The notes beneath the pieces are model-generated. The model saw only the letters and a list, made by a program, of their open reading frames with translations. It searched no databases and was not told the DNA's origin. A program made the translations under genes and the position numbers. From Sarocladium kiliense (taxonomy: Eukaryota; Ascomycota; Sordariomycetes; Hypocreales; Sarocladiaceae), in assembly GCA_030734395.1 (NCBI GenBank), contig JAUZTG010000041.1, positions 2,542,001-2,606,000 on the forward strand: DNA of 64,000 bases. The letters are read 5' to 3'. Positions 1-10,394 of the stretch are shown piece after piece; position 1 is the first letter of the stretch; each line of letters starts with the position of its first letter.

Positions 1-434
1 TCATGCTGACTTCCTCGGTGAGACCGTATCGCTGCATCTCTGCCCAGAGCCGGCCGTGAACATGCGAAACCCAAGTTCCACCCATTTCGTATTTGGTGCC
101 GTCGACATCAGCAGTCCATGTTCGGCCACCAACACGGTCACGGGCCTCTACCAGGAGGGTGCGCTTGCCTGTCCCGAGGGAGGTCAGTCAATCAGTGAAC
201 GAGCTAATTCGGCGTCCTACTTGCTCATAAGGCGTTCTTGTACCTACCAGCCTTGACAAGATCCCGAGCGGCAATAAGGCCAGCATAACCGCCGCCAATG
301 ACGATAACCTCCCACGTATCGTTAGGAGAGAAGATCCTGCGCTCTGGCTTGACGACGGCTTGCGTTGGCAGGCCCGACTTCAGTCCATGCTGCTTGGTAT
401 ACTCGTGGCCATCGCGAGACACGTGAGGACTCAT
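1..434 (-). CDS. Flavin-containing monoamine oxidase, N-terminal part (runs off the left edge)
   Basis: FAD-dependent oxidative deamination of primary amines to aldehyde, ammonia and H2O2 is the family role. Two exons are visible, 434-248 and 168 to the edge, with an intron at 169-247 that leaves a phase-1 junction. The translation shows the Rossmann dinucleotide motif VIVIGGGYAGLIAARDL near residue 30, followed after the splice by the second family signature EARDRVGGRTWT and GGTWVSHVHGRLW. The start is the ATG at 434; the GTG six bases upstream is less likely. The C-terminal substrate domain and the flavin-attachment end lie outside the window. The downstream neighbours (RidA, amine/amino-acid permease) suit amine catabolism. 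Assignment to the family is firm; the substrate is unknown. Confidence 0.9.
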
Positions 435-1428
435 TATCACGAGAAAGTGAACCGTTGCGAGTGACTGTATCGCAAGCAGTCGTGGGAGTCAGGTATGAGC
501 AGTATATTTCAAATTTCTCAATTGAGTTTGAGTAAGTCGAAAATGTTGTAAGCTGGAATTGAAAGATAATCGCATTGACAACATATGTAGGTCGCTTCGT
601 GGACACAGGCGGTACAACACGATATCACCGTAGGCCACTGCTTCCCAAGTCCTTTTCGCTCTCAATTGCCCAGGGTGGAGACCATGGCCGCCCGTTAGTA
701 CAGGCCAGTACCGAGCGGATTGCAGATGGGCCAGTGAGAAAGGCGAGGAGACTGGGCTGGAGCTTGAGGTGGCACCTCTGCGTGCTGGCAACGGAGCTGC
801 GACTACTTCCCAAACGGGCACCTGAGATTTGGAGAGGATGCTACGAATCCCAGGAGAGTGGCTAACCATCACGGAGCGCAAAGAGGGTACCAGAGCTGAG
901 ATGACTACCAGATTCGGTAAGGGGATCAACCAACAGATCAGTAGCTGATAGTCCGTGTGCTTGGTGATGTCCGCTATCATTTGCTAAGAACTAGCTACCT
1001 TAGTCCGAAGTTCAGTCAGAAACGGGGCATCGGCACACACTCGACTGGCCAAGACGGAGAACTTACCGAGAAATTCATCCGTACCCTCCCTTAGGATCGT
1101 TTATCTGTAAACTAGACTAAAACCCAAATGCCAGAATCCTCGCGACAGCTCAACATACCCTGGAGCCTTAGCTAGAGCTACCTAAGGTACCTTATCCTGA
1201 GAGATGAGCCATCCACTGTGCTCACAGGGCAAAGAATTCTTTCGTAAGAGATATGTCAGGTTTTCTGAATTTGTGAAAGGCATTTATCACAGCCTACAAG
1301 TAGCCCTGTACCTGATTCCACAGGATACAAATCTAGCCCGTCGGATCATACTGAGCCGATTGCCTAACGCGGTATGTTATGCTATGCTGTAATCATAGAG
1401 AAATTACTCAACAACGTATCGTGCATCC
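435..1428. other. Intergenic, no gene seen
   Basis: This holds the upstream region of the amine oxidase and the 3' flank of the Zn2Cys6 regulator. Open frames here lack family motifs and overlap each other on both strands. I see no RNA gene or repeat. Confidence 0.6.
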
Positions 1429-3577
1429 TTAGAAGAAAAGGTACGCATGCTGAGATTGAAGTTGCTCCTCGCACGTCTGTCATCGATGGCATGATCAGTA
1501 TACTTTCCCCCAAAGATAAGGATAAGTGGAAACGCACAAACTCCATCCACGGCACGTTGATAGCGTCGCTATCCCCACGCTGCTCCCATACCCGTGTCAG
1601 CAGGTCGGTCATGGCGGGATGCCGGAACCCAGTGGAGTGCTTGATCTGGTTGACACACAGACCTGCGTAGTGGATCTGATACGGGATAGCCGTGTCCGCA
1701 GCAGCCAGAAACAATGGCAATAGTAACCGTTTATAGAAGACAGAGTCGCGCGGGATCTTGGCGCAAACGTTCATGATTTCTGTCACCGATGCCGCAATCA
1801 GAGGGTTGTCGCAAGGCACTGCGAAGGCGTCTGGAAAGCGGAGAATGCGGAGAAGACAAGCGTGGCGGAAGGCCTCGGCGAGGTGCAGCCATTCCGGATC
1901 CGAGGTTGGATAGGTTGCTTGTTCGGGATCCCAACTGCGAAGAAAGTTCTCGGCGTTGGAGAGGACGATGTTGAAATCGGCTAAAGCCAAATCTCCTGCC
2001 AGGAAGGCTTTGCCGGATTGCAAGACCTCCCCAATCTGGAAGAAGATGACGGGAGGACAGCCAACGAAGCTATGGAAGCCTCGGCTACCGTGGTTTCGGA
2101 CATATGTACGCACCTCATCCGGGTATGCGAGCTTCTCTGCGCCACTGAACCCACGCACCATATCGAGCCTATGCAGCTTGAGTACATCGCCCACACTGCT
2201 TAGGGAGAGATGGCGTGAAGTCAAACTTACCACGCTAGAGCGGATACAAAGAAGACCGTCGCTCGATTCCTGACGGTTGGGCTAGACTGGCGTGCAAGTC
2301 TCAGGCAGAGGAAGGCAACTCCGGTCAAATGCGCTCCGTGACTGGAGACGCCTGTTTCACATATCTTGGATGCAATCCCAAGTCAATAAGAACACCCCAA
2401 CTCGACAGCAGATCGTGATTTGGGAAGATACTCACATCATGAAATACCAGAAGTAGCACTATTGCTAGTACAGACGCTTCATCGGTGCTCGACAGCTCTG
2501 ATGTTGCCTCTTTCGGTATCAAGGCGCCGAGGGAGCGAATAGCAGCTAACCTATGCCTCAGGGCCGTGTTGGAGCACTTTTGGGTCTCATCTCTACCGGA
2601 GAAGTGCATGTGGCATGCCGAAAGTCCTAGGAGGGCGTGGAGAACCCCGTCGTGAGTGTATGCAAGGGGCAGAATGTATTCCTGAAAGGGATCGACCAGG
2701 CCCTTGATGTTGATGGCAATAGAGTTGGCCACGTGTTGTGTGACTGAAAGTATATGATTAGTCCCATGTTACCTAGAGAACAACCCTGCATTCATGCGTA
2801 CAATGGCTCATCAGAATGGCATAGTCCAAAAGATCTGTTTGATCAAGTCTCGCGTAGGTATCAGATAATAGCGTCCGTGGACTAAAGCCTGAAGTACCTG
2901 GGGACGAGTGGAAGGCTGATGGTGTGGCACCAAGGTTGCTTGGTATATTGGAGTAACTCAGAGTCTCCAAGTTAATAGACGTAGAGCCACCGTGCGGAGA
3001 GATGCCAGCTGCGAACACTAAGTCGTGAGGCTCACCGCCCTCAGGAAGAGGCAGCGCCTGTGTTCGTGCGAGGCTTGAAGATGCTCGTCGTTCGGCTTGG
3101 ACAGCTTCATCTTGGCCTGGGCTGGCACCACCTGGCCGGCCTGGCCGGGCATCATCCGGCAGGGTGGCTGCAGCTGTCTTGGGGACAGACCGAGTTGGGA
3201 CTGTAGTCTCTGGGCTGTTGACTTGGTTCGTGCGGCCTTCTTCTTCCACAGCAGGCACCGAGTGTCCCTCTGTCAGCTTGATAGGCACAGTGTCGCAAAA
3301 TTGGAAGCGTGGGGGATATCCTTCGCAGTAAAGCCCCTTGGTAAGGCATCTGTTGCAGACAGGGCGTGTCCTGTCGCACTTGCGGCACTTCTTTCGACAA
3401 GTTCCACAAGCAGGGTCTGTATAGCATCGGAATGAATATGATCAGCATGACAAGGTACCACTTCATCTCCATAGTGGACGTCTGGGAAGAAGCCCCTAGG
3501 GCGGGGCTCAGTATACCTTTCCTGCGTGCTGCGGCGCGCGTCGATATCCAGGGCTCGTTGCCAGTGCGCTCTGACAT
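1429..3577 (-). CDS. Zn2Cys6 transcription factor with Fungal_trans_2 domain
   Basis: A pathway-type regulator of 598 residues. Exons: 3577-3517, 3416-2802, 2743-2436, 2364-2231, 2168-1538, 1476-1429; phases match and the sum is 1797 bases. The zinc cluster lies at residues 24-51 in the pattern C-x2-C-x6-C-x6-C-x2-C-x6-C (starts ACGTCRKKCRKCDR). A Ser/Pro/Gly-rich linker follows. The long C-terminal region is typical of the Fungal_trans_2 family: LLDYAILMSHF, LLHD-type HDICETGVSSHGAHLTG, SALAWLDMVRGFSGAEKLAY, and a terminal HAYLFF. The second intron uses a GTACGC donor that restores an unbroken helix. It sits between the amine oxidase and RidA, so it may control them, but this is inference. 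The start was chosen as the first ATG upstream of the cluster in frame. Confidence 0.87.
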
Positions 3578-4162
3578 GGTGCGCAAGGGCTGGCCACGCA
3601 GCGTTTTGAGTGGAAATGAATTTAAATGACCGGAAACAATGCTCAAAGCCCTCCGTTTCGTGATACAGGAGCAGATCTGACGAGACGCTCATGCACGACC
3701 AAGGAATGGGGATCTGGCGTAGTGAGGCGTCAATAGACAAGAGGTACTAGCTGCTTGTAGGAGTCGAGCCAGCGGGAAAGCCTCTTGGATTTAAAGCCAA
3801 CTCCGCTGCCCTCGGCTGGCCACTCAGCCACCGGGCCATGGGCTAGGCGATAGGTTAGCGGTGATCGGCGTGGAGCGCTGATGACGCCTTTAGGATTGCC
3901 TCTTATTTCCCTATCGCATCTCCAGAGCAGGGTTCTAGAAGGCAGACTTATCTGGCCTTGGCGTATTGGATGTATATACGTTGGAGACCTCAAGCCCTGC
4001 GCGATTGTCACGACCAGCTCGTGAAGATCAGTTTCAATTCCCCGAATGCTTCGAACCCAGCATTCCCCCGTGTACGTATATTACATTTGCCTTCTATGGT
4101 ATACTTTAAGTCGAAACCGGTGTCAGAAGACACGCTACATGAACTTTTGGTTCTTTGCCTAA
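3578..4162. other. Intergenic, no gene seen
   Basis: Promoter of the Zn2Cys6 regulator and 3' flank of the RidA gene. No coding or structural signal recognised. Confidence 0.55.
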
Positions 4163-4579
4163 CTAGGATAGAACTGCCTCCGCGGTAATCTCAAAATGCA
4201 TTCCAGTAACAGCCAGTTCCTTGACGCCAATCGTGACCCAGGCTGGTCGATGGTTAGGCTGCCGCTTCCTCCAAACCTCCATGAGGACGTCATCGTGTTT
4301 AAAGTCGAGAAGATAAGCCGTAAACTTATGCGCAGCGGCGAGGCCCTTTTGAACGCCGGCAGACTTGAGAGCAGCCTCAACGCAGTCGAGGCATGCCTCC
4401 GCTTCGGCTCGAATGGAGGATGTCACGAGAGTGCCGGTAGTGAGGTCGAAACCAGGCTGTCCGCCTGTCACGACGAGGTGACCGCCGAGAGGGACTTTGG
4501 CAGCGTGAGAAACGCCGATTGATTGGAAGAGATCGCCCAAAGGCCCTGGAGACTGTGTATATACGGCGTCTGGGGTCAT
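4163..4579 (-). CDS. RidA/YjgF/YER057c family protein (enamine/imine deaminase)
   Basis: A single-exon protein of 138 residues, the usual length for the family. RidA proteins hydrolyse reactive enamines and imines to ketones and ammonia; catabolic members are paired with amine or amino-acid oxidases. The sequence has the family layout: a strand carrying GGHLVVTGGQPG near residue 32, an inner helix with EAEACLDCVEAALKSAG, the KFTAYLLDF strand, and a C-terminal RPAWVTIGVKELAVTGMHFEI segment. The classical R-x-P-R-E motif region is divergent (HRPAW), so it may belong to a subgroup with another activity. Its position between a monoamine oxidase/regulator pair and an amine/amino-acid permease suggests that it clears imine products of the oxidase (inference). 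Confidence 0.87.
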   Translation of the reverse strand: MTPDAVYTQSPGPLGDLFQSIGVSHAAKVPLGGHLVVTGGQPGFDLTTGTLVTSSIRAEAEACLDCVEAALKSAGVQKGLAAAHKFTAYLLDFKHDDVLMEVWRKRQPNHRPAWVTIGVKELAVTGMHFEITAEAVLS

Positions 4580-5995
4580 GATGGCGGCCCTGGTGCGTGC
4601 GACTTTCTGCCTCCTCTCGAATTGGCAAAGACAGTGGGAATATGTGAAACCAAGAAATCAAGACAATGGTTGGATGTTGATAAGTCTGGAAGTGGTTGAG
4701 GAAGATGAATGCGCGGCGTACGTTGGCCAAAGCATATGCACTTCTTTCTCATAGATAAGACACTACTCTGAGGGGAACAGCTCTAATCCTTGTTCGAGAA
4801 CACATTCACGAGATGGCAAAGTCCTACCAATGCTTGCTTGTCTTCGTCTTCGATGCGCTCGAGCATGTGTCGCCAATGCGCTGGCTCATGGGACGAATCG
4901 GGATACCAGAGGCGCAGCCTAACACCTCAAGCAGGTATGATGTTCTAGCTATCCTCTTTATGGCTCTCGATAAAGAAACTCCAACATGGATCCCCACAGC
5001 GTGGATAGACGCCGGACATGTGTTCATGGCTGCGCTGGGATCATGCCCCTACCGGTTATGGTTGCGGTCGCGCATGGTTTCAGACGTGGTTCCACGATCA
5101 TGTGGACTAAAGGAAGTTCCGCTGGCATGAAACATCTCCTACTCCTAAAAGAGGCCGTGATGAAATGTGGAATTACATTACTCTACGTTGGAGACACTAT
5201 CAGTTGGAGGCAATGCCGTGATGGGTACGAAGCTGGTAACATTTCCTAAATAGGCAGTGAAGCCAACCTCGTGTCAGTGAGATGAATCGCCTCGACCAGT
5301 ATGGTAGCGCCATTCCCCGCTTCAGCCACGATAGGGATTTGGGGTCACCTGAATTCCTGACGTTGATCACTTCCAGTAGTGAAAGTATCCCTGAATTTCG
5401 AGCGAATGCTCTGTGCAATGGCTCTCTTGACGAAGTAGTTCATGCAGGTTTGTCTGACTGAGGTTGTACAACGGATAGCTCGAGCTGCTTGCGGTGCTCC
5501 ACGATCGAGGCAACCAAATGAGGATAAAACACCAATCCAGTTTATCCCTATCTCATGAGTCCTAGGATCAGCAACCTTGGCAGGCACTAAAGCCTGCGGG
5601 CGTCCCGAAGCCATGGTCCCTTGCCAGAGAGAGCGTAGTAAACCCCAGTGAAGTGGTGGTGTCTTATCGCCATGTCCCCGCCTCCGCATCGCCCTAGCGC
5701 ACCCCAAGCTCTGCCGAGCCTCCGTCAGACCCAAGCTAACCTTGCAGTGATGTCTGTAGGTCTAGGGGTATCTAGACGTGATGTTATCTTCTTCATATCT
5801 TGGTATGAGATCGACTGTGCGTGTAGGGACCACCGTATGGCTCAGCTTTATATTCAGATCATGTTCCCGTGGTCCGTACTCTCTCCTGCTCTCTTCAACT
5901 CCCCCATTGCTTTGACTTTATTATTCTATCCCTCTTGTCCTTTGACACTATCTCGAATATCTCGAACAAGATAATAGCTCTAGGAGACTCTGAGC
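4580..5995. other. Divergent promoter region between RidA and permease, no gene seen
   Basis: About 1.4 kb with only short unrelated open frames. A CT-rich stretch at roughly 5875-5970 precedes the permease ATG and looks like a fungal 5' leader. Confidence 0.5.
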
Positions 5996-8065
5996 ATGTT
6001 GGACATGGAGACCAAATCGGACCTGAAGCAAAAGGCCATGCCGGTCACTCACGTCCCAACGGTAGACAGCGTTGCTGTCGGCAGCATCGGTGACCTCGCG
6101 AACATTGATGCCGATGAGGCTCAGCTCCGAGCAAATGGCCATACAACGGTTATGAACCGTCAGTTCAAGTGGTTCGCCGCTTTGGGCTTGTCTTTCAGCA
6201 TCACCAACTCCTGGGTTGGCTACTTGAGCAACTTCGGTCAAAACCTCATCTACGGGGGACCTCGTTCTGTGATTATTGGCCTTGTGCTTGCATTTGTCGC
6301 CCAGTTCACAATCACACTTGGCCTGGCCGAGATCGCCTCAGCTTTCCCGGTTTGTCCCTATAATCTGTTGAACCTCAAGAGATGTGAAGCTAACCATTAT
6401 ATACTCCTAGTCTGCTGGTGGCCAGTATCATTTCGTGTACATCATGGCCCCTGAACGCATCAAGCGATTTTTGGCCTTCTTTATCGGATGGGTCTCAACG
6501 CTTGCTTGGTGGATTGTGACGTGAGTTGAACCTTGATGTATTCCGCTCTGGCCTGTCTCAAGTGTCCTACGTCGAATCGGTTGACGAATGGGCTGACGAG
6601 TTCATTTCTTAGATGCTCCGGAACATCTCTCACGGCTATCACACTCTCTGGCATTATTTCCCAGGTCAACAGTGGCTACCATGCTGCTCAGTGGCAGATA
6701 TACCTCATTTATGTTGGCTCGGCACTGGTAACTGGTAAGATAGATTCAAGATGAGAAGCTGATTACCCCTTGCTAATAAGTTCGACAGTACTTCCCGTTA
6801 TCCTCCTGCCTCGGAAGGTCTCGTACACTGTTCAGTTCTCCCTCTACGTTACGATTATCGGGTTCTTCGTTGTTCTGTTCACATGCGTCGGCATGCATTC
6901 GAATACCCAGCCTGGCTCTTTCTTGCTTGATCAGAAGCCGGCCAGCAGCGGCTGGAACAGAGGCACTGCATTTGTTCTGAGCATCTCAAACGCCATGTAC
7001 GCCTATGGTGGGACAGATGGAGGTAAGCAGCGGCAGTGTAGTGTGTTGTATCATCCAGTTCTCATGGAGCTAACGTGGAGCTGCAGTCATCCACATCAGT
7101 GAAGAAATGAAATCCCCAGGTCGTCGTGTTCCGCAGGTCATGATCATGACCATGTTCATTGGTCTCGCCACGTCTTTGCCCCTGATGTGTGCTCTCCACC
7201 TCTTTGTTACGGACATTGATGCTGTTGCAAGCTCTCCTCTCCCTAGCATGGAGCTGATCCGTCAAGCGTGAGTTCGAGGATCCCTGGAATCACAAAATAA
7301 TCACCTTGCTTATACATCTTGCAGCACCGGAAGCGAAAATGTTACATATGGGCTCACCTCGCTTCTCTTTCTTTGCTACTTAAGTGGGTTCAACTTGAAA
7401 GCCAAGCTGAGCGGATTCACTGACAAACTCCGTCTAGCCTCTCTACCCTCTCAATGGGTTACTTGCGGGCGTCTAGCTTGGGCTTTCGCCCGCGATGTGA
7501 GTCATCTGAAAGTTGAACGTTTGTCTAAAGTCCCAATACTAACTGTTGGCTATAGAATGGTGTCCCTTTCGCCAAGTATTTCTCCCACATCGACGAGAGA
7601 ATGAACTTGCCGCTGCGCACTACCGTCGCCTCAATCATATTTGCATGCTTATATGGTCTGCTGTACCTTGTCTCCACCACCGCCTTCAATTCGATTGTCA
7701 CCTCCGCGGTACTGTTCCTCAACATCTCATACGCCGTACCCCAAATCATCCTTCTTTTCCGCGGCCGATCGAAACATCTTCCTCCCCGATACCTCAACTT
7801 GGGCAAGTGGGGTTACATTTGCAACGGATTCGCTACCGCATGGATCGGCGTGCTCGCGGTGCTCGTCTGCATGCCGCCTACCCTGCCTGTTTCTGTCGGG
7901 GATATGAACTATACGAGTGTTGTCTTGGTGGGACTCTTATCCATCATTATTGTGCTGTGGTTTAGTACTGGCCGCAAGACGTTCCAGGGACCCAACATCA
8001 ACTTTGAAGAGTTGTATGCGCTCAACGAGGCTATTCTTAAGCAACGAGGTGGTGGACGAGTCTAG
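5996..8065 (+). CDS. APC-superfamily amino acid/GABA/choline permease
   Basis: A plasma-membrane importer for an amine-type solute, 542 residues with about 12 hydrophobic segments. Exons: 5996-6349, 6411-6520, 6613-6734, 6789-7022, 7087-7267, 7325-7383, 7438-7496, 7556-8065; all junction phases agree and total 1629 bases. Family marks are the N-terminal FSITNSWVGYLSNFGQNL, the SAGGQYHFVYIMAP segment across the first intron, GGTDG-VIHISEEMKSPGRRVPQV and LPSQWVTCGRLAWAFARDNGVP. These are typical of the fungal GABA/choline (UGA4/HNM1) branch. Exons 6 and 7 are only 59 bases each. A second in-frame ATG at 6005 is possible. Together with the amine oxidase and RidA it suggests import of an amine, but specificity cannot be read from sequence. 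Confidence 0.9.
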
Positions 8066-8734
8066 GTGCTCAACGAGCTCTTCACATGTTTCTGACAATC
8101 CTAGTCTATCTACACTGGAATACTGATAGATAGCCTAGTGGTGGATATGTGGCTGCTAGGCTTTCTTGAGGAATGGGACGTATAAGTCCGTTTTTGCGGC
8201 CATTCTGTGAGGCCAGGAAGGAGTCATCAATAATCTTTTTACCTGCTCAACATGCGTACTACGCTGTATCATAACTTCAGAATTTTTATATCCACCGCTT
8301 TTGACTCAGGTTAGACGAAAGCTGAGAGCTTCAAGACGCCTAGCTACAGACGTCCATATGAGGATCCACCCACGAGGTGGGATCAGACTCCAAATGAAGA
8401 AGGTTCCCCAGCATAACAACCAGGCCCGAAGATTGGGGCATGATCGTTATCTATAGCGAATGTATCTGCTGCCCACATGGTTAAGCGATAGCGCCGTGAA
8501 AGGACCCCGAACTCGATTAGTCAATATCGCAGGCTTCGCGGGGATTGTGCCTCATGACCTACCCCGTGTTTGAATGGCGCTACGTGCAAGTGGATTCCTC
8601 CACCTTTGACCCTGACTATAGAGTGGAAGAAGGGCAAAGGGTATTTCAGCGGCTCAGTCCTCCGCTGCTCTCAATATGCATATGATCACTCAATACGGAA
8701 GCAGAGCTGAGCTTCAATTCTCGAAGTGGCCGTT
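8066..8734. other. Intergenic, no gene seen
   Basis: 3' flank of the permease and promoter of the downstream hydrolase, which share a strand. One isolated GTGGCT hexamer lies near 8146. Nothing else was recognised. Confidence 0.5.
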
Positions 8735-9751
8735 ATGCATATTGCAGCCATGACGTGTAACCGACCCGTCCGGCCGCCATATGATCCCGAGATCGCGATG
8801 AATCTCAAAGATCGTCCCCTCGGCAAGACCCCAGATTCGGTAGAGATTATTATGCAGCTTCGTCAAGCTGAGCTCGAGAGCGATGGGGAGAAAGCTCGAG
8901 TATCCCACGTCCGCGACAATCCTGACATCAATGAACACGAGCTCACCTTGCCTGGGCCGAGAGGCTCTCTCAAGGCTCACAAGTTGGAGCCCAGTAATCT
9001 CAGCTCGACGGACGGGCCAAGGCCTTGCATGGTCTTCTTTCATGGCGGTGGTATGGTGTTGGGCACTCCTTATTTTGGCATCGCAGCCGTGAGCCACATT
9101 GTGCCTGCTCTGGGAATCATCATCCTCAGTGTTGACTACGGCAGAGCCCCCGAATGTAAAGGAACTGAATTGACAGAGGATTGCTACGTCGCCTTGGAAT
9201 GGGCGAGCCAGAATGCATCGAGTCTCAATATTGATGCATCCAGAATCATGGTGGCGGGTGTCTCAGCAGGGGGCGGCCTGGCTGCAGCCACTGCCCTCAT
9301 GGCCCGAGATCGTCAAGGCCCGAAGATTTGCGCTCAACTTCTGATCTGTCCTATGCTCGATGACAGATGCGCAACGCTGTCTTGTCAGCAATTCGAGACG
9401 GGGCCTGTATTCAACACCGCTTGGGGACGCAAAGGCTGGGCTTGGGTCGTGGGCGACGAGACGACCAAGGACCGTGTCAGCGAGTACGCAGCTCCTGGAC
9501 GGGCAACCGACCTCAGCGGCCTACCTGAGGCATACCTGGATGTTGGCTCTGCGGAAGTCTTCAGAGAGGAAGTAGTCGCGTATGCGAGGAAGCTCTGGCA
9601 AGCTGGAGTTCAGGCTCACCTTCACGTCTGGGGCGGTGGGTGTCACGGTTTCGATTCATTTGAGGAGCCCTCAAAGCTGGCAACATTCTCTACGAAGAAC
9701 CGAGACCTTTGGATTGCGAAGGTGTTTAACGAGAATTATATTCCAATTTAG
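8735..9751 (+). CDS. Alpha/beta hydrolase of the HSL/GDXG type
   Basis: A probable esterase or lactonase, single exon, 338 residues. The oxyanion-hole motif HGGG starts at residue 103 (FFHGGGMVLGT), and SVDYGRAPE follows at the expected distance. The nucleophile is Ser177 in GVSAGG. The acid is Asp269 in YLDVGSAEVFREE, and the base is His304 in GGCHGFDSF. The usual nucleophile elbow in this family is GDSAGG; here Asp is replaced by Val. The ATG at 8735 is preferred over an upstream GTG; a third in-frame start lies at 8750. It lacks a signal peptide, so it is likely intracellular. It lies between the permease and the aromatic cluster and could cleave an ester, amide or lactone form of the substrate (inference). 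Confidence 0.85.
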   Translation: MHIAAMTCNRPVRPPYDPEIAMNLKDRPLGKTPDSVEIIMQLRQAELESDGEKARVSHVRDNPDINEHELTLPGPRGSLKAHKLEPSNLSSTDGPRPCMVFFHGGGMVLGTPYFGIAAVSHIVPALGIIILSVDYGRAPECKGTELTEDCYVALEWASQNASSLNIDASRIMVAGVSAGGGLAAATALMARDRQGPKICAQLLICPMLDDRCATLSCQQFETGPVFNTAWGRKGWAWVVGDETTKDRVSEYAAPGRATDLSGLPEAYLDVGSAEVFREEVVAYARKLWQAGVQAHLHVWGGGCHGFDSFEEPSKLATFSTKNRDLWIAKVFNENYIPI

Positions 9752-10394
9752 TCAAATGAACACTGAGTTTCTCAAAGCACTCGACAGATCAAAGTTATTT
9801 GCCTGTATCTGCACCTACCCTTCGCGATTCCTTCTATTCTGAGCAACCTCGGTCCTCAACATCTACCAATGGAATATTCCTGTACAAGAAGAAACTCTTA
9901 CTCTGGACATAGAAGCCAAGTCGATGAAGGTTCTAAACTGTAGCCTTTAGGAAAATCTCACAAATCACAATGAGAGTGATGATCCAGATCACTAAGACGA
10001 CTAGCGGGTAGGAACGGCCCTCTGGGCAAGCGAGAGGGATAGATGGATGGCAGGTGAATATAAGGAATAAGATGTAGACTAAGAAAATAAGTAAAAGAGG
10101 ATGTTATAATGATGATTTGCTATAACCTACTACCATGTAGCTGCGCGGTACAGGGTTAGACGCTTGGGGCGACTGGCGGCGCTGATTAGTTGAGACGAGA
10201 GCACCTTGCCGCTGGACCGTACGAAGTTGTGGAACTTGTTAGTGCGTAGACGATTGAAGCGAGAGGTTAAATACAATGGATCTGATTACTGCATATTTTA
10301 CTATAGAACTGTACTGTACTGTGCGCTGAACAGGCATAGTTGCAAGTCTGCCAAAGGCTACAAGTATGTGGCGGTTACCGCATAGACAGAACAT
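9752..10394. other. Convergent intergenic region, no gene seen
   Basis: 3' flanks of the hydrolase and of the phenol monooxygenase meet here. It is AT-richer around 10070-10130 and 10260-10320. No feature is supported. Confidence 0.5.

Noticed and set aside
2196..2230. A 35-bp intron as an alternative fourth intron of the first Zn2Cys6 regulator
   Set aside because: It is too short, and it gives ACVGDVLKLHR instead of the family sequence AWLDMVRGFSGAEKL, which is obtained with the acceptor at 2169.
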